DNA from: Candidatus Iainarchaeum sp.
GTDB lineage: Archaea; Iainarchaeota; Iainarchaeia; Iainarchaeales; GCA-2688035
DNA: 13,581 nucleotides
Reading direction: 5' to 3'
Assembly: GCA_017609945.1 (NCBI GenBank)
Contig: JAFCCZ010000016.1
Location: 1-13,581 of the forward strand
Shown here: positions 1 to 7,118 of the stretch, piece by piece
How the letters are laid out: every line of letters starts with the position of its first letter
How positions within the stretch are numbered: position 1 is the stretch's first letter
The notes under the pieces: generated by a model
Databases searched by the model: none
Seen by the model: only the letters and a program-made list of their open reading frames with translations
What the model was told of the DNA's origin: nothing
Program-made: the position numbers and the translations under genes

Positions 1-2
1 TG

Positions 3-473
3 ATTATGTACAGCTGGCTGCTTGCGAGGGCAAAGTATGTTGGGAACTTTGTTGTGGCGTCTGGAACGGCGTTCACCCTGGTCTTTGGGGCCTCGTTGGT
101 TGGCAATTACGGAGCAGTGGCCTTTTTGGCGGTTGCGGCGCTCTCGGCAAACGTTGCAAGGGAGCTGATTAAGGATTTGGAGGACGTGAAAGCAGACAAG
201 GGGTTTAAGCTAAGCCTGCCAATGCTTGTTTCCCAGCGGACAGTGAAGCTTCTTATTTTCTTTTATACATTAATAGGTATATTATTAGTATATATTCCGC
301 TGTGGCTGGAAATTTTTGGAAACTTTTACTTTGTGGTACTTGTTTCGGTTGCAAACGTTGGGTTCCTTGCAAGCTATGCAAAGGCCGCGAAGAACGAGTT
401 TGCGAAAGCGCAGGCAATTTCAAAGGCATCCATGCTGATTGCGCTAATCGGATTCCTGGCGGGGGCGTTGTAG
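3..473 (+). CDS. UbiA-family prenyltransferase, C-terminal half (probable DGGGP synthase), truncated at left edge
   Basis: This is the C-terminal half of an integral-membrane UbiA prenyltransferase; the frame stays open through the left edge, so the start is outside the window. It shows several hydrophobic helices and the second aspartate-rich motif of the family, ARELIKDLEDVKADKG (nt about 156-203), whose acidic residues bind Mg2+ and the prenyl diphosphate. The RE..KD.ED...D form resembles archaeal digeranylgeranylglyceryl phosphate synthase, which adds the second geranylgeranyl chain in ether-lipid synthesis. That substrate assignment is inferred from motif resemblance only, and other UbiA activities are possible. 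The TAG stop (471-473) is followed at once by the GTG of the next gene, so the two are probably co-transcribed. Confidence 0.8.
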   Translation: MMYSWLLARAKYVGNFVVASGTAFTLVFGASLVGNYGAVAFLAVAALSANVARELIKDLEDVKADKGFKLSLPMLVSQRTVKLLIFFYTLIGILLVYIPLWLEIFGNFYFVVLVSVANVGFLASYAKAAKNEFAKAQAISKASMLIALIGFLAGAL

Positions 474-1403
474 GTGCGTGAAACAACCCTTCTGAAAGCG
501 ATTGCCTTGCTTAAGGAAAAGGGCTTTTCTGTGGAGAGCTTTCTGCACAGCAACACCTGTTTTGACCTGGTTGCAAAGCGCTCAGGCATGATGTTGGTGG
601 TAAAGGTTTTCAACAACATTGATGCACTGCGCGAAGAGCACGCTGAGGAGCTGAGGAAGATTTCCGGCCTGTTCAACGCAACGGTGATTGTTATTGGGGA
701 GAAAAGCAAGACCTTCTCCCTCAGCAACGGGGTGCTTTACGAGAGATACGGCTTGACCGCCTTGAATTTGCGCAGCTTTAGAGATTTGGTGGAGGAAAAA
801 TTCCCCTCGGTAAAGTACTTTAAGGGAAAGAGCATTGTTGAGCTTGACAAGGAAAAGCTGCGGGAGAAAAGGAAAGAGCTTGGGTTGACGCTTCAAGAGC
901 TTGCTTCGCGTGCTGGCAGCACTGTTGAATCAGTTCACAGGTATGAAAAGGGCGCTTCTGCCTCGCTTGAAACCGCTGAAAGACTTGAGGATGCCCTCTC
1001 AACAAACCTTGTGAAAAAGATTAACCTCTTTTCAGGGGAAACGCCAGCAAAGAGAGCGGAGAAAGAGCTTTACAGTGAGGACATTGAGGACAGGGCACTT
1101 GGGAAAGTGCACGATTTGGGAGTGAAGATTGCCGTGTTCAAGCACGCGCCGTTCAAGGCCTTTAGCCACGGCTCTGAGGACCTGGTTATTGGAAAGGGCG
1201 CGCAAAGGGCTGACATTGAGAAGAAGGCAGTTGCCCTGGGAAAAACAAGGAAGGCGTTTGAAAGCAAGCCCTTGATAATCACAAGGAAGGTAAGGTTCAG
1301 AAGCGTTGGGCACGTTCCAATTGTTGGAGAGGAAGAGCTGGACACGCTGAGCAAGTTCAAGGATCTGATGCAGATTATTCGCGAAAGGGAGAGATTGGAT
1401 TGA
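474..1403 (+). CDS. Archaeal HTH (Cro/C1-type) transcriptional regulator with N-terminal alpha/beta domain
   Basis: A 309-residue protein with a Cro/C1-type helix-turn-helix at about residues 127-180 (LREKRKELGLTLQELASRAG followed by a VHRYEKG recognition-helix region). The N-terminal 115 residues alternate strands and helices (FDLVAKRSGMMLVVKVF) and may be a degenerate nuclease-like or ligand-binding fold; that is a guess. Size and order match a conserved archaeal family of putative HTH regulators of about 310-330 residues with an extra C-terminal domain. The start is GTG, directly adjoining the UbiA stop codon. The TGA stop (1401-1403) overlaps the TTG start of the methyltransferase gene, so translational coupling is likely. 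The regulated genes cannot be told from the sequence. Confidence 0.8.
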   Translation: MRETTLLKAIALLKEKGFSVESFLHSNTCFDLVAKRSGMMLVVKVFNNIDALREEHAEELRKISGLFNATVIVIGEKSKTFSLSNGVLYERYGLTALNLRSFRDLVEEKFPSVKYFKGKSIVELDKEKLREKRKELGLTLQELASRAGSTVESVHRYEKGASASLETAERLEDALSTNLVKKINLFSGETPAKRAEKELYSEDIEDRALGKVHDLGVKIAVFKHAPFKAFSHGSEDLVIGKGAQRADIEKKAVALGKTRKAFESKPLIITRKVRFRSVGHVPIVGEEELDTLSKFKDLMQIIRERERLD

Positions 1404-2056
1404 ATGAGCAAGAATTTTCCGCGAAGAGAAAGCGGCTTGTTGAATCAATGGTTGCATCAAAGGCAGTGCAGAGCGAGGCGCTAAAAAAGGCCTTTCTGTC
1501 AGTTGCGCGCGAAAAGTTTTTTCCCGAGGGAATGCGCGAGCACTCCTACGTTAATTCAGCTTTTCCGATTGGCTCAGGGCAAACAATTTCACAGCCAAGC
1601 ACTGTTGCAGAAATGCTTGAAATGCTCGCCGTTCAAAGGGGAATGAAAGTTCTTGAGGTCGGGGCTGGCTCAGGCTATGTGGTTGCGCTACTCTGCGAGC
1701 TGGTTGGAGAAAAGGGAAAGGTCTTTGGAATGGAGCTGAATGAAAGGCTTAAGGAAATGGCCACGGAAAATCTCGCTACTGCTGGCGAGAAAAACTTTGA
1801 GATTGCCTTTGGGGACGGAACAATGGGCTGGGAAGAGAACGCGCCGTTTGACAGGATTATTATCAGTGCGGCCTGTTACAAGATCCCAAAGCCCTTGGTT
1901 GAACAGCTTGCAGAGGGCGGAAGACTTGTTGCACCGGTCGGAAGTTCTCTCTCACAAAAACTTGTCTTATTCCAGAAAGAAAACGGAGAAATAATCAAAA
2001 CGCGACACGCTGGACTCTTTGCGTTTGTCCCGCTAAAGGAAAAGCATGAAGTTTAG
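1400..2056 (+). CDS. pcm: Protein-L-isoaspartate O-methyltransferase
   Basis: A 218-residue SAM-dependent enzyme that methylates L-isoaspartyl residues as the first step of repairing damaged proteins in the cytoplasm. Visible family features are the substrate-side motif GSGQTISQPS (residues 58-67), the SAM-binding motif VLEVGAGSGY (84-93), the acidic strand-2 region GKVFGMELN, and a PFDRIIISAACYKIP segment, where D-R-I-I matches the family motif after strand 4. The length is normal for the family. The start is TTG at 1400, overlapping the upstream TGA; the nearby ATG at 1404 is in a different frame that does not encode this protein. It is the last gene of the UbiA-HTH-pcm unit and converges with the FEN1 operon, whose tail remnant overlaps this stop codon. 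Confidence 0.93.
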   Translation: MNEQEFSAKRKRLVESMVASKAVQSEALKKAFLSVAREKFFPEGMREHSYVNSAFPIGSGQTISQPSTVAEMLEMLAVQRGMKVLEVGAGSGYVVALLCELVGEKGKVFGMELNERLKEMATENLATAGEKNFEIAFGDGTMGWEENAPFDRIIISAACYKIPKPLVEQLAEGGRLVAPVGSSLSQKLVLFQKENGEIIKTRHAGLFAFVPLKEKHEV

Positions 2057-2124
2057 AGATTGTGGGTTAGGTAGTCCATTACTTTTCTCACTTCAGTGTG
2101 GTATTTGTCGTCTTTTTCCTCCAG
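2053..2124 (-). pseudogene. Probable detached C-terminal tail of the adjacent hypothetical gene (frameshifted)
   Basis: On the minus strand, just after the TAG stop of the hypothetical gene at 2130, a different frame reads 23 residues, starting LEEKDDKYHTEVRKVMDY and ending with TAA at 2053-2055. The peptide is charged, amphipathic and helical like the end of the neighbouring protein (YWDKLLELQEELVGL), and there is no start codon for it. A small insertion or deletion near 2125-2135 would join the two. It is short, so chance cannot be excluded. The TAA overlaps the pcm stop codon on the other strand. Confidence 0.4.
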
Positions 2125-2129
2125 CTATA

Positions 2130-2738
2130 CTACAACCCAACTAATTCTTCCTGTAATTCGAGCAGCTTGTCCCAATACTCAACAAACAACTTCTCTCCAA
2201 GCCCCCACTTTAGAACAGTTTGCGCCAAACCACTTAATATATTAAGCTGCTGAGTAGGAATCTTAATCTCCGGTTGATTATGCTTTCGCAACCTATCCAA
2301 AGTAGCGTGAAGCGACTCCTTTTTTCTGTCAAAAAGCTCTAATTCTTCTGCGTCAAGCTTCCCGCGCGCAAGGGAGGGGAGCAATTCAAGCTCTGCAATT
2401 GCCTCCTCAAAAAGCTTTACAACTTTTTCCATTTTAGTGGGGCTTTTTGAAATCTTAGATTTTGCCATTTCCACCAGCAACCTGGAACATTGGACTCCTG
2501 CCCTCTTTGTTGCCTGCCTTGTTTTTGGAGGCAGGCCACGCATTGACTCAATTAGGCTGTTTGACCACAGAATCGTAATGAACGCCCTTCGCTCGAAACT
2601 CTTTTCAACCCCTTCCCTACGGAGCCTCCCCAACTCTGCTTCCAGAAACTGCTTAGCATTAAGCCTGGCCCTAGATTTTCCAGTGTCCCTACCCCGTTTA
2701 TCAGACCGCCTTGGATTCGGTGTTCTAGCTTTTGCCAC
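2130..2738 (-). CDS. Hypothetical basic, helical protein downstream of FEN1
   Basis: I do not recognise this 202-residue protein. The N-terminal 30 residues are strongly basic and low in hydrophobics (MAKARTPNPRRSDKRGRDTG and onward), suggesting a nucleic-acid-binding tail. The remainder is predicted by eye to be mostly amphipathic helices (for example residues 104-150, rich in E, L and K). There is no signal peptide or membrane helix. The start is GTG at 2736-2738, 6 bp after the FEN1 stop, so the two genes are almost certainly co-transcribed, and a role linked to DNA replication or repair is possible but unproven. The C-terminus may be shortened by a frameshift, since 23 plausible residues continue in another frame after the stop (2053-2124). 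Confidence 0.65.
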   Translation of the reverse strand: MAKARTPNPRRSDKRGRDTGKSRARLNAKQFLEAELGRLRREGVEKSFERRAFITILWSNSLIESMRGLPPKTRQATKRAGVQCSRLLVEMAKSKISKSPTKMEKVVKLFEEAIAELELLPSLARGKLDAEELELFDRKKESLHATLDRLRKHNQPEIKIPTQQLNILSGLAQTVLKWGLGEKLFVEYWDKLLELQEELVGL

Positions 2739-2744
2739 AGTGAT

Positions 2745-3770
2745 TCAGCCCCAGTGCCCCAGCCTTGACTGCGTGCCCTTCTCCTCAGCCCTCTCAGAGA
2801 GCCTGTCAAGAACAGATTCAACCCGCTCTTTTGAAAAGTCGTGCTCTTCAACCATAAACTCAAGAATCTTCCCGCGGTCAGGCTTTCCAAACCCGATTTT
2901 GTAATCCTCGGTGCTCTCCGGCTTCAGGAAAATTTCCTCAATCTCATTGTAATCAAATTCCGGCCTGTGCCCGGTTTTCTTTACTATGCCCTCGAACAAG
3001 TCAAACTCCTGCACAAGCTTTAGCGCGGTTTTTGCACCAATTTTTGGAAACTTTTTGTTGAAGTCCGTTCCAACAAGAATTCCCATCCAAACAAGTTTCT
3101 TCCTGTCAATCCCAAGCTCCCGCAAATTCTTCTGCAAATCAATTTTCTCCGGCTTGACGTCATAGTAGTAGTTCTTTCCGGGCGCCTTCCTTTTCCCGCT
3201 GACAGTTATGTTTCTGAAAAGCAGGGTGCTTCCAAAGAGCAGTGCGTCAAAATCCTGTGAAACACAGCCGTAAAGAGCGCCCTTTTCAACCATTGAAGCA
3301 ACCTGCGCCTCGCCCTCGCTTGGAGCCTGCACCACGGGCAAACCCATCATCCCAACAAGCTTTTTTGCCTCCTCAATCATCTCCCCTGTAAGCTTTGAGG
3401 ACTGCCTTCCAAACTTTCTTGCGGCCTCCTCATCGCCCTTTTCCTTCGCCTCCTTGAATTTCTTCTCGGCAGAAGTTCTAATCGCCCGCCTTTTCTCTCT
3501 GGTTTCGGCCTTGAGCTTGTGCGGTTTTCCGTCGAAAACAAAAACAGGCTTTATCCCCCTCTCAATCAGGTTTGCTGTCCTGTAAAGAATCCCTGTAAGG
3601 TGAGAGGTTACCCGCCCCCTTGAATCCATTAGCGGGCTTCCGTCCCTTCCCCTGATGCTTGAGAGAAACTGGTAGAGTATATTGAAGGAGTCAACCCCAA
3701 CAAGCCTTCCGTCAAGGAAATCAAGCGAAATCTCTTCCTTGTTGAGAATATCCCCAATTGCCGTGCCCAT
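2745..3770 (-). CDS. fen: Flap endonuclease 1 (FEN1)
   Basis: A structure-specific nuclease that removes 5' flaps during Okazaki fragment maturation and base-excision repair. I place the start at the ATG at 3768-3770 because the mature enzyme needs an N-terminal Met-Gly and because the catalytic residues then fall at the standard archaeal positions: D27, D80 (VFDG), E152 and E154 (PSEGEA), D173 and D175 (QDFDA), D236 (GTD). The H3TH region (FPKIGAKTALKLV) follows. The C-terminus QSRLGHWG fits a PCNA-interacting (PIP) box of the QxxLxxW type. The total of 341 residues is normal. An ATG 57 bp upstream (3825-3827) is in frame but would block the Met-Gly end. The gene leads a two-gene operon with the hypothetical protein downstream. 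Confidence 0.96.
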   Translation of the reverse strand: MGTAIGDILNKEEISLDFLDGRLVGVDSFNILYQFLSSIRGRDGSPLMDSRGRVTSHLTGILYRTANLIERGIKPVFVFDGKPHKLKAETREKRRAIRTSAEKKFKEAKEKGDEEAARKFGRQSSKLTGEMIEEAKKLVGMMGLPVVQAPSEGEAQVASMVEKGALYGCVSQDFDALLFGSTLLFRNITVSGKRKAPGKNYYYDVKPEKIDLQKNLRELGIDRKKLVWMGILVGTDFNKKFPKIGAKTALKLVQEFDLFEGIVKKTGHRPEFDYNEIEEIFLKPESTEDYKIGFGKPDRGKILEFMVEEHDFSKERVESVLDRLSERAEEKGTQSRLGHWG

Positions 3771-3856
3771 ACCAGAAAATAGTGCTTCAATTCTTTTTAT
3801 TTCTAATGGTGGCCCAAAATCCAACATGGCGCGGCAAAAGCCGGCTCAAAGGAAAG

Positions 3857-3867
3857 GTTTAAATATC
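3857..3867. promoter_or_regulatory. TATA-like element between FEN1 and the candidate RNA
   Basis: GTTTAAATATC is a near-symmetrical TATA box. On the plus strand it is preceded by purine-rich GGAAAG, a fair BRE, and would start transcription near 3885-3890, just before a run of hairpins. Read on the minus strand it would start FEN1 transcription near 3835, giving a leader of about 65 nt to the preferred ATG. It may serve one or both directions; the sequence alone does not decide. Confidence 0.5.
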
Positions 3868-3886
3868 AGGGCGAATACAAGTATTA

Positions 3887-4045
3887 TTTGTAGCCAGTTT
3901 TTTTGGCTATGCAGAACTTAGTCTGGTGAGCCTATCCAATTCTCGAACTAAGTTCGACCAACTCTCTTAGCTGCGAAGGAAGAATTTCTCTTCCTTCCCT
4001 AATTCCTTTTATCTTAATTTTACAGCCCGCGGGCTGGGATTTTTT
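3887..4045 (+). ncRNA. Candidate structured small RNA (unknown class)
   Basis: No protein gene fits here. Downstream of a TATA box are a hairpin TAGCCA/TGGCTA (3891-3896 with 3904-3909), a 9-bp inverted repeat GAACTTAGT/ACTAAGTTC (3914-3922 with 3947-3955), and a second hairpin TCGAAC-TAA-GTTCGA (3943-3957) that shares bases with the right arm of that repeat, so the two cannot form together. A perfect 9-bp hairpin GAAGGAAGA/TCTTCCTTC (3975-3983 with 3989-3997) follows. The stretch ends in a GC-rich palindrome and a T run. It lacks the conserved sequences I know for SRP RNA, RNase P RNA, 5S rRNA, tRNA, or box C/D guides. It could also be a leader or regulatory region of the downstream gene. 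Confidence 0.4.
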
Positions 4046-4047
4046 TA
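4023..4047 (+). terminator. GC-rich palindrome followed by T run
   Basis: CAGCCCGCGGGCTG (4023-4036) is a perfect palindrome that is followed by GGGA and seven T residues. This resembles an intrinsic terminator for plus-strand transcription and would end the candidate RNA before the MBF1 promoter. A perfect palindrome has no loop unless the central bases open, so it could instead be a protein-binding site. Confidence 0.45.
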
Positions 4048-4061
4048 TAGCTTTCTCTCTT

Positions 4062-4072
4062 ACTATTTAATT
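4062..4072 (+). promoter_or_regulatory. TATA box for MBF1-protease operon
   Basis: The AT-rich element TATTTAATTAG lies about 40 bp upstream of the preferred ATG at 4107. Transcription would begin around 4090, which is after the in-frame ATG at 4083 and so supports the later start. Confidence 0.45.
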
Positions 4073-4106
4073 AGATTTATTAATGCTAATGCGCTTTTCT
4101 TTTGTT

Positions 4107-4481
4107 ATGCAGTGTGAAATCTGCGGCCGGGAAACCGAGAATCCAGCAAGGATAATTGTTGACGGCTCACACTTGGAAGTTTGCGGTGCCTGCTCTACTG
4201 CGGGAAAAAAGGATGAAACCCCTTTGCCAAAAAGGCCTGCTGCAAGGCCTGTTGAGAAGAAAAGCCTGCTTGATTTGGAGGAAGACCTCTCCCCAGAGTT
4301 TGGGAAGAGAATAATGCAGGGGCGGCAGAGAAAGGGCCTGACAATTGAGGACCTTGGAAAGCTGGTTTTTGAGAAGGCCTCCCACCTCCACCGAATTGAG
4401 TCCCAGGCAGTGGACCCTTCCCCAAAACTGGTTGCAAAGCTTGAGAAGGCGCTTGAAATAAGCCTGCGCGGGGAAGATTAA
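4107..4481 (+). CDS. MBF1-like zinc-ribbon/HTH transcription factor
   Basis: A 124-residue protein with the layout of archaeal multiprotein bridging factor 1: an N-terminal zinc ribbon with cysteines C3, C6, C26 and C29 (CEIC and CGAC), a variable basic/proline-rich linker (residues about 33-55), and a Cro/C1-type HTH (EFGKRIMQGRQRKGLTIEDL onward). MBF1 proteins bind the transcription or translation machinery in archaea; the target here is unknown. The start ATG at 4107 puts the conserved MQCEICG at the N-terminus and is favoured over the ATG at 4083, which lies too close to the TATA box. The stop is one base before the ATG of the protease gene, so the pair forms an operon. Confidence 0.88.
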   Translation: MQCEICGRETENPARIIVDGSHLEVCGACSTAGKKDETPLPKRPAARPVEKKSLLDLEEDLSPEFGKRIMQGRQRKGLTIEDLGKLVFEKASHLHRIESQAVDPSPKLVAKLEKALEISLRGED

Positions 4482-4482
4482 A

Positions 4483-5967
4483 ATGGACAGGCTGAAAACC
4501 GTTCTTGTCGCGTCACTTCTTCTTGGCGTAATTCTTATTTTGGCCACGCAAACATTTCCAGCAATAGATCTCTCGTTCATTCTGACTACATACGCTGTCT
4601 TTGCGTTCCTGCTGTTTTCCACTTTTGCGCTGAAGCTGTTTACAGGGGCTGAAACATTCTGGCTTTTCTCAATGGTTAGAACCCAAAGGTTCATTGGCTT
4701 TATTGAAAGGATTTCACGATTTAGGCTGTGGGACCTGCTAGCTGATTTAGGGTTAGTGATTGGTTTTGGGGCAATTGCGGTTGACTACCTTTGGGGAAGA
4801 AATCTCTCCAAAGCCAGGAGGATTCTGCTTGACGTTTTTGCGGCACTGCTTCTTTTCTCGCTCTTCTTTGCCCCAGTAAGCCTTTTCCTAAGAGGCCCAG
4901 AAAACCTGGTTTTGCTGACAATGTTTTCCCTCTCATTTGCTCTTGGCGGCCTGATGCTTTTGGCCATCGCAGTTCTCGTATTCCAGGCAGTTGAAATCTT
5001 TGCAAAGTTTGGCGCGGGAAAAAAGCCCTGCCCAGGAGTTGCGCCGGTAATTCCGGGGCTGCAGATTCCAAACGTTCCAATCGCCCCGCCAATGTATGTC
5101 TGGGTTGTCTTTTTGGTAATCCTCGTGGTTCACGAGTTTTCCCACGGAGCCCTAATTAAGAGGGCAAACGCACGGCTTAAATCTGTTGGGCTGCTGGTTG
5201 CGGGCATGCTTCCAATCGGGGCATTTGTTGAGCCGGACGATGAAGATATTAAACTCAAAAGCGAAAGGCAGCAGCTCCGCATCTTTGCAATCGGCCCAAT
5301 GGCAAATCTTTACTCAATCCCAATTTTTATCATCATTTCAAACCTCCTGCTGCTCGCGGCGGCTCCCGCCCTTGGCCCATATGTTGAGGGAATTCAAAGG
5401 GATGCAAAAATTGAGTCAGTTGTGGTAGTAACCGTTTTGGAGGACTACGAGCTCTGCGGGGACACGTTCAAGAGCCCTGCAATGGGGCAGGTAGAGAAGG
5501 GCTGGCTGCTGAAAGAGTACAATGGCGTAAAGCTTGAATCCTTCCACGACCTTTCGCAGGCGATCTTACGCAGTGACAGAAACGTTTCCCTTGTGCTTGA
5601 AACCGAAACAGGCGAAATCGTTGAAAGAACACTTGAGAAAAACGAGCACAACACAATTGGATTGAGCACAGAGTGGAAGTTTGTTGCGGGGACAGAGCCC
5701 CCTTTGGAGTACAACCTGCTTAGCGCACTGCTCAAGGCATACAGCGGGTTTCTAACCTGGCTTATTCTGCTGAGCTTTGCAATTGCACTGGTAAACTTCC
5801 TTCCAATCGCAATATTTGACGGGGCCCGCATTGCAAGGATAATGTTCCTGCCATACTTTGGGTTCCTCAACATGAGCAAAGAGGACACAGAAAAATTCAT
5901 TGGAAGGCTTTTCCTCTGGATAGTGGCCGGACTGCTAATTCTGAACGCGTGGCCGCTGGTTTTGTAA
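4483..5967 (+). CDS. Site-2-protease-like (M50) intramembrane metalloprotease
   Basis: A 494-residue multi-pass membrane protein. It has the zinc-binding HEFSH motif at residues 217-221, inside a hydrophobic helix, and the second conserved motif NFLPIAIFDG at 438-447, whose Asp is the third zinc ligand. Between them, residues about 295-395 form a soluble stretch with PDZ-like content (VEKGWLLKEYNGVKLESFHD). Four or more hydrophobic helices precede the catalytic core. These proteases cut membrane-spanning substrates, often to release regulators; the substrate is not evident. It is coupled to the MBF1 gene (1-bp gap), which might suggest a link to transcription control, but that is inference. 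The usual L in the (L/F)DG motif is F here, which is a mild variation. Confidence 0.92.
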   Translation: MDRLKTVLVASLLLGVILILATQTFPAIDLSFILTTYAVFAFLLFSTFALKLFTGAETFWLFSMVRTQRFIGFIERISRFRLWDLLADLGLVIGFGAIAVDYLWGRNLSKARRILLDVFAALLLFSLFFAPVSLFLRGPENLVLLTMFSLSFALGGLMLLAIAVLVFQAVEIFAKFGAGKKPCPGVAPVIPGLQIPNVPIAPPMYVWVVFLVILVVHEFSHGALIKRANARLKSVGLLVAGMLPIGAFVEPDDEDIKLKSERQQLRIFAIGPMANLYSIPIFIIISNLLLLAAAPALGPYVEGIQRDAKIESVVVVTVLEDYELCGDTFKSPAMGQVEKGWLLKEYNGVKLESFHDLSQAILRSDRNVSLVLETETGEIVERTLEKNEHNTIGLSTEWKFVAGTEPPLEYNLLSALLKAYSGFLTWLILLSFAIALVNFLPIAIFDGARIARIMFLPYFGFLNMSKEDTEKFIGRLFLWIVAGLLILNAWPLVL

Positions 5968-5987
5968 AATAAAAAAAAGAAGAAAGG

Positions 5988-6004
5988 AAAGGGAAAATCC
6001 CTTT
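5988..6004 (-). terminator. Hairpin between converging protease and FtsZ genes
   Basis: A perfect 7-bp stem (AAAGGGA/TCCCTTT, 3-nt loop) spans the end of ftsZ. On the minus strand it is followed by a T-rich tract (5967-5987), which fits an archaeal poly-U terminator for ftsZ. On the plus strand the tail is not T-rich. Confidence 0.55.
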
Positions 6005-7085
6005 ACCTTACGTACTCAATGTCAAGGTCTCTGTTGCCTCTTCCCATTGTGATGCCGCTTTTGGCACTCTCTGCAACCGGCCCCTTAATGTAGGGCGAGT
6101 GCACTCCGGTGAAGATGGCAATTACTTCCATCTTGTTTTCAAAGGTTGGATCAACCCTTGCTCCCCAGATGACCGTTGCCTTTGGATCAATTCTCTCGGT
6201 GAGCATTTCTCCAACAGCGTTGCTTTCACCCAAAGTGAGTTCTGGCCCGCCGGTTATGTGGATTAATGCCCCTGATGCCCCGCTTACGTCAACGTCAAGC
6301 AAAGCGTTCTTCAGGGTATCCTCAACAACCTCGTTGACCTTGTCAACGCTCTTGCTCTCGCCAACGGCAATAACGCTCAACCCGTGGTTGCTCATTACAG
6401 CGCGAACGTCGGCGTAATCAAGGTTGATCAGGCTAGGCTGTGTGATTGTTTCGGTTATTCCGCGAACAGTTCTTGCGATTACCTCGTCAGCAACCTTGAA
6501 GGCGTCCTGAATCGGCAGGTTTGGAACAAGCTCAACCAGTCTGTTGTTGTCAATTACCACAACAGTGTCTGTTACCTGCCTGAGGTTTTCAATTCCCTCT
6601 TCTGCCTTGATCAGCCTTGCCTTCTCAAGAGCAAACGGGTATGTGACAATTCCAATTACTATTGCCCCCTGCTCCTTTGCTATTTCGGCAATTATTGGAG
6701 CCGCACCTGTTCCTGTTCCGCCGCCCATTCCGGCTGAAATGAACAGCATGTCCACGTCGGCCAAAACGTCCTCCAAAGCTGACCTGCTGACCTCGGCCGC
6801 CTTTGCGCCAATTTCAGGGTAGCCGCCTGCACCCAAACCGCGGGTTACAGACTTTCCGATAAGAATCTTTGTCAGTTCGTCGTTTATTAGGGCCAAGTGC
6901 TGCTTGTCAGTGTTTATTGCAACAAGCTGTGCCCCAGTAATTCCCATGTTTGCCAGGCGGTTTACCGCATTGCAGCCTGCTCCGCCTGCCCCAATTACCA
7001 TGATCTTTGGGGTCCCAAATTCCTCAAGCTTGTCGCTTTCCACGGTTCCAGGCTTGTCCATCGCGTTTTCAATGATACTCTTCAA
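6003..7085 (-). CDS. ftsZ: Cell-division GTPase FtsZ, FtsZ2 type
   Basis: A 360-residue tubulin-fold GTPase that polymerises into the division ring. It shows the nucleotide-binding loop GAGGAGCNAVNRL (32-44), the tubulin signature GGGTGTG (121-127) and the T7 catalytic loop NLDYAD (221-226). Features such as FGTPKI at the start of the fold, NTDKQHL, IDNNRL, ITETITQPSLINLDYAD and HITGGPELTL match my recollection of the archaeal FtsZ2 group better than FtsZ1. The C-terminus GNRDLDIEYVR may be the partner-binding tail. The start is a TTG, chosen because a strong Shine-Dalgarno lies 6-7 bp upstream and MKSIIENAMD matches the family N-terminus. The gene stands alone, converging on the protease gene. 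Confidence 0.95.
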   Translation of the reverse strand: MKSIIENAMDKPGTVESDKLEEFGTPKIMVIGAGGAGCNAVNRLANMGITGAQLVAINTDKQHLALINDELTKILIGKSVTRGLGAGGYPEIGAKAAEVSRSALEDVLADVDMLFISAGMGGGTGTGAAPIIAEIAKEQGAIVIGIVTYPFALEKARLIKAEEGIENLRQVTDTVVVIDNNRLVELVPNLPIQDAFKVADEVIARTVRGITETITQPSLINLDYADVRAVMSNHGLSVIAVGESKSVDKVNEVVEDTLKNALLDVDVSGASGALIHITGGPELTLGESNAVGEMLTERIDPKATVIWGARVDPTFENKMEVIAIFTGVHSPYIKGPVAESAKSGITMGRGNRDLDIEYVR

Positions 7086-7091
7086 GTTTTA

Positions 7092-7101
7092 TCACCCCTC
7101 C
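7092..7101 (-). promoter_or_regulatory. Strong Shine-Dalgarno of ftsZ
   Basis: The minus strand reads GGAGGGGTGA six bases before the TTG start codon. This near-consensus site decides the unusual start codon and contrasts with the leaderless genes elsewhere in the window. Confidence 0.75.
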
Positions 7102-7118
7102 TTGCATTGAAAAACTAA

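Noticed and set aside
2437..2904. Plus-strand open frame across the FEN1 3' end and the hypothetical gene
   Set aside because: It overlaps two minus-strand genes with better support and shows no recognisable domain.
3771..3827. In-frame N-terminal extension of FEN1 from the ATG at 3825-3827
   Set aside because: It would add 19 residues before the Met-Gly that family members need at the active site, and catalytic residues match the standard numbering only from 3770.
3911..3975. A tRNA-like reading around AGTTCGACCAACT
   Set aside because: No flanking T-stem, acceptor or anticodon stem can be paired, so the T-loop-like string is chance.
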